Below are positions 6,150-13,710 of a stretch of 14,087 bases of DNA, piece after piece. The DNA lies in NCBI GenBank assembly GCA_017996845.1, contig JAGOGF010000061.1:1-14087 (forward strand). The letters run 5' to 3'. The stretch is from Butyrivibrio sp. (lineage in GTDB: Bacteria > Bacillota_A > Clostridia > Lachnospirales > Lachnospiraceae). The position numbers were made by a program, and so were the translations under genes. Positions within the stretch are counted from its first letter, which is position 1. Each line of letters starts with the position of its first letter. The notes beneath the pieces are model-generated. The model saw only the letters and a list, made by a program, of their open reading frames with translations. It ran no database searches and was not told the DNA's origin.

Positions 6150-8006
6150 ATGAAAAAAAGGAATCAGACCATCTCTTTACGTGATCTGGTAAAGAAAATG
6201 AAACATCACAGCACGAGGACTATTGTGGTAACGGCAACTGTAATGGCAATACTTTGCGGAGGGATGATCTATGCCTTTTTCCCGATACAGGATGTGAAGG
6301 CGCAGGAAAAAGAAGTTCTCAGTGTGCAGCCGTCGCAGTCCGAAATGCAAGAACAGCTGACAAGTATTTTGGAATATCTGCAGGAACTTGATAAAACGGT
6401 TATGAACAATCAGAAGATGCTTGCTGACGCAGAAAAGAAAACGCAGACATCCGGACAGGAAGTAGAAGTGACGGTAGAAAAGCAAGGAGAATCTGTCATA
6501 AAATCCGTGTCGGAGATCGAAACTTCGATGTCTGCGATTCATGAACGGATTGCAGAGACCGGGCAGCAAATTGCCGACCTTCAGACAAGCTTGAATCAGA
6601 CCGGGCAGCAGTCGCAACAGGATATGGAGCAGCAGTTCAAAACAATTACAGGTTCCATGGATCAGATCAGTCAGAGCTATACACAGGCACAGACGCAGAC
6701 TGAGGCACTGCTTCGGAATATGAGTGACGAAGAAAAGGCAAACCATGGGGATTTGGTAGGCAAACTGACAGATATGCAGGCACAGATGGTCAGTGCAGAT
6801 GTTCAGAATCTGACAGATATGGCACAGAAACTGAAAAATCTGGAGGAACTTTATAAAAAAGAACTGGCTGATCTGCAGATCCATGTAGATGGCAGCATTA
6901 CGGAAATGGACAGTCATATGAGCGAACAGTTCAATACATTGAATACGTCTGTGAGCAATCAGTATCAGACAATTCAGCAACAATTTGGGGATGATAACAA
7001 TGAAATTTTCAACCTGATTTCGGATAGCAGAAAAGATGTAAATGATAAATTTGATCAGGTTTTTCGACGTGTGAGTGATGGAAAAAAGCTCCTGGCATCC
7101 ACATTACTCACAAAAGGTGTTGCTATAAATGGAGATGCCACTTTTGCAGAACTGGCTCAGGCAATCAGCAATATGCCGCAGCAAATGCTGATCGGTGTGG
7201 AAAAGATTCCGGGAACCGTTACCTATGAATATCATCATCATATAAAGGCAGATGGATCAGAAGGAAAAACAGAACAGGTAGGAACTGACGAACAGGGAGG
7301 ATGTTATAGCATTGCGGTATATCACATCCACAGCGGAGATCCGTATAATGGCGGCGGCTGCTACACGGTTCCGAGATATCATCAGCATGGAAGCAGCTGC
7401 TATACCAGCATTTCTTATGATACCAGTACCAATCATGTCCTGTATGATCTGGATCGGGAAAACGGAGAACTGTATCATATGTACCATTGTGATGTATGCG
7501 GCAGTGAATTTAAGAGTACAAATGGCGGCCATAAGCACTACGAAACCAGGCTGGTGTGTGGAAAGAACAGCGGAACAATAGAAGCATATCAGACAGGATG
7601 CGGAATGACAGCGGATACGGTTATTGGATATCGTCCCGGATGCGGACTTTCTGAAGGACAGATTATTGCAGCACATATTTTATATAAAACCGCAGATATA
7701 CAGAAAACAGAACAGGTAATGTTGCATGCTTCTGAGACAGACCTGTTTTCTGCAGAACAGTTGTCCGAAAATAAGACAGCAGCTGTGGATGACAGTCTGC
7801 CTCTTGCAGAGTGTATTACTTTTGACGGAGTCATAGAGAAAGATGCAAGTTTGGAATCTGATACACAAGGGATATCCGGGGAGGATAAAACAGGGGAAAA
7901 AGAATCGAATGAACAAATCATATCGCCAAACACTGCAGAATCAAACGAAGCAGCTGCAGCATCTGCAAGTGCAGCGACAGAGACAGCAGACATGGAAACA
8001 CCTTGA
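6150..8006 (+). CDS. Membrane-anchored extracytoplasmic coiled-coil protein with Cys/His-rich repeat domain
   Basis: Unnamed family; 618 residues from the 6150 start. Order of parts: basic cytoplasmic N-terminus (1-23); one hydrophobic segment (25-44), either anchor or signal peptide; a long Gln/Glu/Lys-rich region with heptad-like spacing (about 60-320), likely coiled coil; a short conserved-looking unit GKKLLASTLLTKGV...DATFAELAQAI (311-340) resembling segments of phage tail fibre proteins; a Cys/His-rich region (about 349-513) with eight cysteines and about thirteen histidines; then a 100-residue acidic, Ser/Ala-rich tail without LPxTG. The Cys/His part holds two GGCYxxxxYHxH units, a CDVC pair and three tandem CG repeats. 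It follows the protease by about 200 bp and has its own promoter. Metal binding or a surface stalk role is inference; no enzyme domain is seen. Confidence 0.8.
   Translation: MKKRNQTISLRDLVKKMKHHSTRTIVVTATVMAILCGGMIYAFFPIQDVKAQEKEVLSVQPSQSEMQEQLTSILEYLQELDKTVMNNQKMLADAEKKTQTSGQEVEVTVEKQGESVIKSVSEIETSMSAIHERIAETGQQIADLQTSLNQTGQQSQQDMEQQFKTITGSMDQISQSYTQAQTQTEALLRNMSDEEKANHGDLVGKLTDMQAQMVSADVQNLTDMAQKLKNLEELYKKELADLQIHVDGSITEMDSHMSEQFNTLNTSVSNQYQTIQQQFGDDNNEIFNLISDSRKDVNDKFDQVFRRVSDGKKLLASTLLTKGVAINGDATFAELAQAISNMPQQMLIGVEKIPGTVTYEYHHHIKADGSEGKTEQVGTDEQGGCYSIAVYHIHSGDPYNGGGCYTVPRYHQHGSSCYTSISYDTSTNHVLYDLDRENGELYHMYHCDVCGSEFKSTNGGHKHYETRLVCGKNSGTIEAYQTGCGMTADTVIGYRPGCGLSEGQIIAAHILYKTADIQKTEQVMLHASETDLFSAEQLSENKTAAVDDSLPLAECITFDGVIEKDASLESDTQGISGEDKTGEKESNEQIISPNTAESNEAAAASASAATETADMETP
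7551..7676 (+). repeat. Three tandem 13-14-residue protein repeats centred on Cys-Gly
   Basis: Within the coiled-coil protein, three units follow one another: LVCGKNSGTIEAY, QTGCGMTADTVIGY and RPGCGLSEGQIIAAH. The shared pattern is xxCGxxxxTIxxY. The DNA has diverged, so these are old protein-level repeats rather than a recent tandem duplication. Confidence 0.6.
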
Positions 8007-8032
8007 CTTTACTTTAAAAGAGGCTTTACAAT
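8003..8032 (+). promoter_or_regulatory. Promoter of the two-gene CobW-type operon
   Basis: The -35 TTGACT (8003-8008, five of six) overlaps the TGA stop of the previous gene. After 18 bp comes TACAAT (8027-8032, five of six). Initiation near 8039 leaves a leader of about 37 nt before the ATG at 8076. I looked for a Zur-type inverted repeat around it and saw none. Confidence 0.7.
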
Positions 8033-8066
8033 AGATTTCGTTATCAATGGTGTTTTGGTACAGATT

Positions 8067-8070
8067 GGAG
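8067..8070 (+). promoter_or_regulatory. Ribosome binding site that sets the start at 8076
   Basis: GGAG lies 5 bp before the ATG at 8076. An upstream in-frame TTG at 8055 would add seven residues (MVQIGDE) but has no ribosome binding site and would put this GGAG inside the coding region. The 8076 start also gives the usual short lead into the G3E P-loop. Confidence 0.75.
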
Positions 8071-8075
8071 ACGAA

Positions 8076-9212
8076 ATGACAAAAATTGATATTATCTCCG
8101 GCTTTCTGGGAGCCGGTAAAACTACTTTGATCAGGAAGCTTTTGAAAGAAGCATTGAATGGAACAAGAGTTGTTCTGATTGAAAATGAATTTGGTGAAAT
8201 CGGTATTGACGGCGGATTTTTAAAGGAATCCGGCATTGAAATTCGTGAAATGAATTCAGGATGTATCTGCTGCTCTTTGGTAGGCGATTTTGATACATCG
8301 CTGCAGGAGGTTATGGATAAATATACCCCTGAAAGAATACTGATCGAGCCATCCGGAGTTGGTAAGCTTTCGGATGTAATGAGAGCGGTCAGAAATGTAA
8401 CGGAAAAGAATCCTGAGATGCAGCTGAACAGTGCAGTTACTGTTGTGGATTGTACCAAGATGAAAATTTATACCAAGAATTTTGGTGAATTTTTCACCAA
8501 TCAGATTGCAAATGCCGGTACGATCATTCTGACCAGAACCGACCGTGCAGATGCAGAGAAGGTTGAAAATGCAATTGCTTTGATCCGTCAATACAATGCA
8601 AAGGCGACGATTATTACAACACCAATGAGCGAATTGACAGGCAGGGAGATTCTGGATACTTTTGAAGGAAACAATGATCTGGAAGCGGAATTGTTAAAAG
8701 CTGTAATTGCGGATGAACACGAACACCACCATCATCATCATACAGAAGAGCATCATGAAGAACATGATGATGAACATGATGATGAACATGATGATGAAAC
8801 GGAAGAACATGCACATCATCACCATCATCATGAGGAGGATCATGATGAACCGGATGAAGAGGGTATTGTTGTTCATCATGTACATCATGATGATGATGAG
8901 GAAGAGCATGAAGAAGGGCATCTGGATGCAGATGATGTATTTTCCAGCTGGGGAATGGAGACCCCTGCCAGATATTCCATGGATGAGATTCATATGATTC
9001 TTGAGGAACTTGAGGATGAGGAAAAATACGGTTTCATTCTTCGGGCTAAAGGTATGGTTCCCGCGCAGGATGGTTCCTGGATTGAATTTGATTATGTGCC
9101 GGGAGAAGCAGATGTTAGAAAAGGTGCACCGGATGTAACAGGAAAATTCTGTATCATCGGATCGGATCTCAACGAAGAAAATCTGGAAAGTTTGCTGCGC
9201 AGAAGGGATTAA
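8076..9212 (+). CDS. CobW/COG0523 G3E GTPase with long His/Asp/Glu-rich loop (putative zinc metallochaperone)
   Basis: G3E-family GTPases of COG0523 load or deliver metals, often zinc, to client proteins in the cytoplasm. The 378-residue product has the P-loop GFLGAGKTT at 9-17, the family-defining CxCC metal motif GCICC at 62-66, the switch IEPSG near residue 90 and TRTD in place of NKxD. Residues about 213-287 form an exceptionally acidic, His-rich stretch with about 26 histidines, encoded partly by repeated GAACATGATGAT units. The CobW C-terminal domain follows (about 290-378). The His-rich loop favours zinc or nickel storage or transfer over cobalamin synthesis, since no cob genes are nearby. 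The stop TAA at 9210-9212 directly abuts the next ATG, so translation is coupled to the second GTPase-like protein. Client and metal are not shown by the sequence. Confidence 0.9.
   Translation: MTKIDIISGFLGAGKTTLIRKLLKEALNGTRVVLIENEFGEIGIDGGFLKESGIEIREMNSGCICCSLVGDFDTSLQEVMDKYTPERILIEPSGVGKLSDVMRAVRNVTEKNPEMQLNSAVTVVDCTKMKIYTKNFGEFFTNQIANAGTIILTRTDRADAEKVENAIALIRQYNAKATIITTPMSELTGREILDTFEGNNDLEAELLKAVIADEHEHHHHHHTEEHHEEHDDEHDDEHDDETEEHAHHHHHHEEDHDEPDEEGIVVHHVHHDDDEEEHEEGHLDADDVFSSWGMETPARYSMDEIHMILEELEDEEKYGFILRAKGMVPAQDGSWIEFDYVPGEADVRKGAPDVTGKFCIIGSDLNEENLESLLRRRD
8760..8795 (+). repeat. Perfect 12-bp tandem repeat (three copies) encoding EHDD
   Basis: GAACATGATGAT occurs three times in a row without a mismatch and in frame, encoding (EHDD)3 inside the metal-binding loop. 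Such a repeat can gain or lose units by slippage without breaking the reading frame, which would change the number of His ligands. Confidence 0.9.
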
Positions 9213-10154
9213 ATGATGAAACCTGTATATGTGATCAATGGTTTTCTTGACAGTGGGAAAACGGACTTTTTTCGTTATACACTTGCACAGCCTTACTTTA
9301 AGACAAAAGGAAAAACGCTTCTGATTGTCTGTGAGGAAGGTGAAAATGAATATGAAGAAGAGCTGCTTCAGAATACAAATACCATACTGGAACTGATAAC
9401 AGATGAAACGGATTTTACGGTTTCAAAATTGACTGCATTGGATAATAAATATGATCCGGAACGTATTCTGATTGAATATAACGGCATGTGGAATTTTAAA
9501 AATATGCACTTGCCAAAGAAATGGGATATTGAACAGCAGATATCTATAATTGATGCGTCAAATTTTAAATTGTATTTTACCAACATGAAATCACTTCTGG
9601 CAGAACAAATCAGAAATTCTGATATGATTCTGTTTAACCGCTGTGATCAGATTGCGGAACTGGCTTCCTATAAGCGAAATATCAAAGCGATCAATCAAAG
9701 AGCCGACATTATTTTTGAAGGCGAAAATGGTGAAGTAGATGTGACACTGGATGAAGATCTTCCGTTTGATCTGCAGGCAGATCCGATTGAATTGAGTAAT
9801 TATGGTTACGGAATGTTTTATCTGGATGCACTGGATCATATAGAACGATACAAAGGTAAAAAAGTCAGATTTACTGCTATGGTTATGAAACCGGATGACT
9901 TCCCGGAAAACTGCTTTGTTCCGGGACGGATGGTAATGGGATGCTGTGCGAATGATATGCAGTTTCTTGGCTATGCATGTGAATATGACGGAGTTTCCAA
10001 TCTGAAGGAAAAAGAATGGGTCGTAGTGACTGCTGAAGTGGAAAAGAAGTTTATAAAGGAATATGACGGTGAGGGACCGTTTCTGAGAGCACTGGAAGTT
10101 GTAAAGACAGTCGAGCCGGAAGAACCGGTTATTGACTTTACGGCGCAGCAGTAG
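9213..10154 (+). CDS. CobW-like G3E GTPase fused to a DUF1980/TIGR03943-like C-terminal domain
   Basis: The N-terminal part (about 1-180) is a divergent G3E GTPase: P-loop GFLDSGKTD at 10-18, ILIEYNG where family members have IEPSG, and NRCD at 142-145 as the base-recognition motif. The CxCC metal motif of its neighbour is absent; the corresponding stretch is acidic (CEEGENEYEEE). From about residue 197 the protein changes to a small domain, FYLDALDHIERYKGKKVRF...FVPGRMVMGCCANDMQFLGY, with adjacent C244-C245. This resembles the C-terminal domain of DUF1980/TIGR03943 (YcgQ-type) proteins, which are often encoded near COG0523 genes and permeases. No permease of that type is seen here. The start directly follows the previous TAA, with AGAAGGGA at 9201-9208 as ribosome binding site; ATG at 9216 is an alternative. 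It likely works with the upstream GTPase; the role is unknown. Confidence 0.8.
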   Translation: MMKPVYVINGFLDSGKTDFFRYTLAQPYFKTKGKTLLIVCEEGENEYEEELLQNTNTILELITDETDFTVSKLTALDNKYDPERILIEYNGMWNFKNMHLPKKWDIEQQISIIDASNFKLYFTNMKSLLAEQIRNSDMILFNRCDQIAELASYKRNIKAINQRADIIFEGENGEVDVTLDEDLPFDLQADPIELSNYGYGMFYLDALDHIERYKGKKVRFTAMVMKPDDFPENCFVPGRMVMGCCANDMQFLGYACEYDGVSNLKEKEWVVVTAEVEKKFIKEYDGEGPFLRALEVVKTVEPEEPVIDFTAQQ

Positions 10155-10234
10155 AATATATTGTATATGGCTGTAAAAGAAATGGTATGCAAAGCGCAGT
10201 GACATAAGTCGAAAAATCCGCAGGGGGATAATAT

Positions 10235-11236
10235 ATGCTTGAATATTCAAGGGTACAATGGCTCTTTCTTTTTTATTGTTTCAGCCTGTTTGGATGGTGT
10301 TTTGAATCTGCATATGTCTCTTTTTTGAAGCACAAATTTGTCAACAGAGGGTTTATGAGAGGGCCATTTCTACCTTTATATGGCTGCGGCGGCATTATGA
10401 TGCTGGCGGTTTCAGGACCATTCTCCGGAAATATTCTGGTGGTATTTGTGGCAGGCTGTATTGGAGCCACGATACTGGAATATGTTACAGGGGTGCTGAT
10501 GGAGAAAATTTTTAAAGTCAGATACTGGGATTATTCTGATCAGAAGTTTAATTTTCAGGGACAGATTTGTTTATCGTCTACGCTGATGTGGGGAGTTCTT
10601 ACTGTCCTTTTTACGATGCTGCTGCGGCAGTTCATATCAGATTCGGTGGGTACTGTTCCTGAAAATACCATTCGGATAATAGATTATATATTGACAATAT
10701 ATGTCAGTATTGATTTCGCATTTGCCTTTAAAGCAGCACTTGAACTGCGCGATATTCTTGTTTATATGGATAAAATGAAAGATGATATGCGCAGGATGCA
10801 GAACCGGCTGGATGCGATTATTGCATTTTCAAGTGATGGAATTGAGAAACGCAGGGACGCAGGAATGGAAAAGGTTGGGGTTGTCGTAGGGAGCCTTAGC
10901 AGAAAAGCAGGTTCTGTAAAAGACGGGTTAACCGACAGAGTGACAAGTGCGGGAAGTCAGATCGAAAATCATCTGGATGCACTCAGCAGCGGACTGGAAA
11001 GCAGATTTTCCAGGTTGAAGGAGAATATGCAGCAGAAACCTGCCTATTTTGAAAATGTCAGGGATGAAATAACAGAATTGCGAACCAGATACCGCGTTAT
11101 GCTGGAAGAACTGCCCAGGCCAAGTTTAAAAGGGTTTAGCGAAGCATATAAGAGAGCAATCATTAAGGGGAATCCTGGAATGGTATCTGCAAAATTCAGA
11201 GAGAGTCTGGAAGAACTGAAAGAAAGAATGAAATAG
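10235..11236 (+). CDS. PF06541-type (putative ABC-transporter type IV, CmpB-like) membrane protein with helical tail
   Basis: The N-terminal half (about 1-165) matches the pattern of PF06541: FSLFGWCFESAYVSF early, NRGFMRGPFLPLYGCGG next, then EYVTGVLMEKIFKVRYWDYS and FNFQGQICLSSTLMWG. About five hydrophobic segments are visible (roughly 8-25, 47-63, 69-92, 112-134 and 146-168). Despite the Pfam name there is no ATPase partner here, and transport is not established. The second half (about 170-333) is a charged, helix-prone, probably cytoplasmic region with little hydrophobicity. A strong AGGGGGA at 10222-10228 sets the start. It lies 80 bp after the CobW-like pair with no clear promoter or terminator between, so it may be a distal member of that transcript. 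Downstream it converges on rpsT. Confidence 0.8.
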   Translation: MLEYSRVQWLFLFYCFSLFGWCFESAYVSFLKHKFVNRGFMRGPFLPLYGCGGIMMLAVSGPFSGNILVVFVAGCIGATILEYVTGVLMEKIFKVRYWDYSDQKFNFQGQICLSSTLMWGVLTVLFTMLLRQFISDSVGTVPENTIRIIDYILTIYVSIDFAFAFKAALELRDILVYMDKMKDDMRRMQNRLDAIIAFSSDGIEKRRDAGMEKVGVVVGSLSRKAGSVKDGLTDRVTSAGSQIENHLDALSSGLESRFSRLKENMQQKPAYFENVRDEITELRTRYRVMLEELPRPSLKGFSEAYKRAIIKGNPGMVSAKFRESLEELKERMK

Positions 11237-11329
11237 AGCTGTTTACTATAAATCATAGAGCTGCTATGCAGTTGAAAATGTAAATTGGTTCAAATGCCGG
11301 ATTTATTGTATGAAAATATTTTAACACCT

Positions 11330-11365
11330 AAAAAAGACCCTGCATCGTGAGAGATGCAGGGTCTT
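11330..11365 (-). terminator. Intrinsic terminator of rpsT
   Basis: A perfect 13-bp stem (11334-11346 with 11353-11365, arms AAGACCCTGCATC and GATGCAGGGTCTT) has a 6-nt loop, GTGAGA. On the minus strand it is followed by a run of T (bases 11335-11330, the last two shared with the stem). It also faces the end of the plus-strand membrane protein gene, but the plus-strand tail is only ATATTAC, so termination in that direction would be weak. Confidence 0.9.
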
Positions 11366-11402
11366 ATATTACATGATCAGAACAAAAGCAAAAGGGTTAT
11401 AA

Positions 11403-11666
11403 TCAGTTAAGCTTGTTAACAGCCTGAGCCAGACGGGAAACTTTTCTGGATGCAGTAGCTTTTTTGATGATGCCCTTTGATTCAGCTTTGTCGATTGCAG
11501 CTGTTGCAGCAAGAAGAGCTTTTGCAGCTACATCCTTGTCACCACTTTCAACGGCAACTCTTACCTTCTTAACGGCTGTTTTAACGCCGGACTTAACACT
11601 TAAATTTCTCTCAGCCTTCTTTGCGCTGGTTAAAACTCTCTTCTTGGCAGATTTAATATTAGCCAT
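11403..11666 (-). CDS. rpsT: 30S ribosomal protein S20
   Basis: S20 is a small helical protein binding 16S rRNA in the body of the 30S subunit. The 87-residue product starts MANIKSAKKR, the family signature, is rich in Lys and Ala throughout and ends in VSRLAQAVNKLN. The length is normal for the family. The frame is open upstream to 11678, but the start is set at 11666 by the perfect AGGAGG-like GGAGGT site just before it. The gene stands alone, with its own promoter, ribosome binding site and terminator, and is divergent from lepA as in Bacillus subtilis. S20 autoregulates its translation in E. coli; whether the leader of about 90 nt here does anything similar is not shown. Confidence 0.97.
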   Translation of the reverse strand: MANIKSAKKRVLTSAKKAERNLSVKSGVKTAVKKVRVAVESGDKDVAAKALLAATAAIDKAESKGIIKKATASRKVSRLAQAVNKLN

Positions 11667-11670
11667 GATT

Positions 11671-11676
11671 ACCTCC
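11671..11676 (-). promoter_or_regulatory. Ribosome binding site of rpsT
   Basis: GGAGGT on the minus strand ends 4 nt before the ATG at 11666. It excludes the longer reading (MEVI extension from 11678), which would include this site in the coding sequence. A 10-bp palindrome ATGATATCAT (11680-11689) lies just upstream. Confidence 0.9.
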
Positions 11677-11760
11677 ATAATGATATCATAAACAAAATTT
11701 AGTTTTTATTATGCAGTGCATCTTGGCCGGACACGGACAGTCGATGCCACATACGTTCTT

Positions 11761-11789
11761 ATCTTAGAAGATATTCGCCAAACTGTCAA
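11761..11789 (-). promoter_or_regulatory. Promoter of rpsT
   Basis: On the minus strand TTGACA (11789-11784) is followed after exactly 17 bp by TAAGAT (11766-11761, four of six). The leader to the ATG at 11666 is about 90 nt. Confidence 0.8.
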
Positions 11790-11818
11790 TAGATTTTTGG
11801 ATATTTCCATGCTATTAT
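11790..11818 (+). promoter_or_regulatory. Candidate extended -10 promoter of lepA
   Basis: TATTAT at 11813-11818 is preceded by TGC, the extended -10 form (TGnTATTAT). The -35 position at 17 bp spacing is only TAGATT (three of six), so recognition would rely on the extended -10. It sits back to back with the rpsT -35 box. Between the two divergent genes (11667-11862) nothing else is recognised. Confidence 0.5.
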
Positions 11819-11862
11819 TAGACAGAAAGATTCTGTAAGGGCATTGGAAAAGCTGATGCCGG

Positions 11863-13710
11863 ATGAAAAAACAAATTATAGAGAATGGATTGGAAAAATA
11901 TATGGATCAGAGTAAAATCAGGAATTTCTGCATTGTAGCACATATTGATCATGGCAAATCCACACTGGCGGATCGGATGATTGAAAAAACCGGAGTGCTG
12001 ACAAGCAGAGAGATGCAGGCGCAGGTACTGGATAATATGGATATCGAGCGTGAACGGGGTATTACCATCAAATCACAGGCAGTACGTCTGATTTATAAGG
12101 CACAGGATGGGAACGAATATATTCTGAATATGATTGATACACCCGGCCATGTTGATTTTGGATATGAAGTCAGCAGGAGCCTTGCGGCCTGTGATGGTGC
12201 AATTCTGGTTGTAGATGCCACACAGGGGGTGGAGGCTCAGACCCTGGCAAATGTATATATGGCGCTGGATCATAATCTGGATGTGTTTCCGGTCATCAAC
12301 AAGATTGATCTTCCAAGTGCGCAGCCGGACGAGGCGATTGCTGAAATAGAGGATGTAATTGGAATTGAAGCGCAGAATGCTCCTCTTATTTCAGCTAAAA
12401 TGGGAATCGGAATAGAAGACGTTCTGGAGGCAGTCGTGCATAAAATCCCGGCGCCTGTCGGAGATCCGACTGCACCGCTTAAATCACTGATCTTTGATTC
12501 AATTTATGATTCCTATCGGGGAGTTATTGTTTTTGTCAGGGTAAAAGATGGTGTGATCCGAAAAGGAATGTCGATAAAGTTTATGTCAACCGGAGCTGTT
12601 GAGGAAGTCGTTGAAGTTGGATACTTTGGGCCGGGCAGGTTTATTCCATGCGAGGAACTCGCGGCGGGTATGGTTGGATATTTTACTGCATCGATCAAGA
12701 ATATTCAGGACAGTCATGTGGGAGATACCGTCACGGATGCACAGAATCCCTGTAAGGAAGCACTTCCGGGCTATAAGAAAGTTATGCCAATGGTATACTG
12801 CGGATTGTATCCTGCAGATACAGCCAGATATCCGGAACTTCGTGATGCACTGGAAAAGCTGCAGCTAAATGATGCCTCTCTTTTTTATGAACCGGAAACG
12901 TCTCAGGCGCTTGGATTCGGGTTTCGATGCGGATTTCTGGGACTTCTTCATCTGGAAGTTGTACAGGAAAGACTGGAACGGGAATATAGTCTTGATCTTG
13001 TTACTACCGCTCCCGGGGTTGTGTATAAAGTACATAAAACGGATGGCACAATGTTCCAGCTGACCAATCCTGCCAATTTGCCGGATCCTTCTGAAATAGA
13101 ATATATGGAGGAACCGATTGTCAGCGGAGAAATTATGGTAACAACAGATTATGTAGGGCAGATCATGCAGTTATGTCAGGAACGACGTGGAAAATATTTA
13201 AGTACGGATTATATTGAAAAGACAAGAGCAGTTTTGAAATATGAACTTCCGCTGAATGAGATCATATATGATTTTTTTGATGCACTGAAATCCCGTTCCA
13301 GAGGTTTTGCATCTTTTGACTATGAACTAAAGGGATATGAGCAGTCAGAACTGGTAAAACTGGATATATTGATTAACCGTGAGAATGTGGATGCGCTGTC
13401 ATTTATCGTGCATAAGGACGGTGCTTATGAACGTGGTCGGAAGATGTGTGAGAAATTGAAAGATGAGATTCCGAGACATTTGTTTGAAATCCCGATACAG
13501 GCTGCAGTAGGCGGTAAGGTTATTGCAAGAGAGACTGTAAAGGCAATGCGTAAAGACGTTCTGGCAAAATGCTATGGCGGTGATATATCCCGTAAGAGGA
13601 AACTTCTGGAAAAGCAGAAGGAAGGAAAAAAGAAAATGCGTCAGATTGGTAATGTTGAGATTCCGCAGTCAGCATTTCTGAGCGTACTTAAACTGGATGA
13701 TACGAAATGA
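11863..13710 (+). CDS. lepA: Elongation factor 4 (LepA), ribosome-associated GTPase
   Basis: LepA/EF4 is a translational GTPase that acts on the ribosome and has been linked to back-translocation and to 30S assembly. Motifs from the 11863 start: G1 AHIDHGKS at 26-33, G3 DTPGH at 92-96, G4 NKID at 146-149. Domains II, III and V and the LepA-specific C-terminal domain follow ([38 protein letters not shown] near the end). The 615 residues compare with about 600 in the family. An internal ATG at 11902 gives [18 protein letters not shown] and 602 residues, closer to the family N-terminus; neither start has a strong ribosome binding site (GGAAAAG at 11846 for the first, GGAAAA at 11892 for the second). 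The last codons overlap hemW. Confidence 0.97.
   Translation: MKKQIIENGLEKYMDQSKIRNFCIVAHIDHGKSTLADRMIEKTGVLTSREMQAQVLDNMDIERERGITIKSQAVRLIYKAQDGNEYILNMIDTPGHVDFGYEVSRSLAACDGAILVVDATQGVEAQTLANVYMALDHNLDVFPVINKIDLPSAQPDEAIAEIEDVIGIEAQNAPLISAKMGIGIEDVLEAVVHKIPAPVGDPTAPLKSLIFDSIYDSYRGVIVFVRVKDGVIRKGMSIKFMSTGAVEEVVEVGYFGPGRFIPCEELAAGMVGYFTASIKNIQDSHVGDTVTDAQNPCKEALPGYKKVMPMVYCGLYPADTARYPELRDALEKLQLNDASLFYEPETSQALGFGFRCGFLGLLHLEVVQERLEREYSLDLVTTAPGVVYKVHKTDGTMFQLTNPANLPDPSEIEYMEEPIVSGEIMVTTDYVGQIMQLCQERRGKYLSTDYIEKTRAVLKYELPLNEIIYDFFDALKSRSRGFASFDYELKGYEQSELVKLDILINRENVDALSFIVHKDGAYERGRKMCEKLKDEIPRHLFEIPIQAAVGGKVIARETVKAMRKDVLAKCYGGDISRKRKLLEKQKEGKKKMRQIGNVEIPQSAFLSVLKLDDTK

Noticed and set aside
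6177..6983. Long minus-strand open frame (268 codons) opposite the coiled-coil gene
   Set aside because: It mirrors the Gln/Glu/Lys-rich codons of the plus-strand gene, has no ribosome binding site, and its Leu/Cys/His/Phe-rich translation shows no domain logic. The plus strand has a promoter, a ribosome binding site and a sensible domain order.
8003..8075. Zur or other metalloregulator operator at the CobW promoter
   Set aside because: No inverted repeat resembling a Zur or Fur box could be found in the promoter or leader, so none is claimed.
8694..8997. Open frames on both strands rich in Met/Ile or His across the His-rich loop
   Set aside because: They arise from the CAT/GAT repeats read in other frames (ATG and ATC runs). 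No ribosome binding sites fit and the CobW frame explains the DNA.
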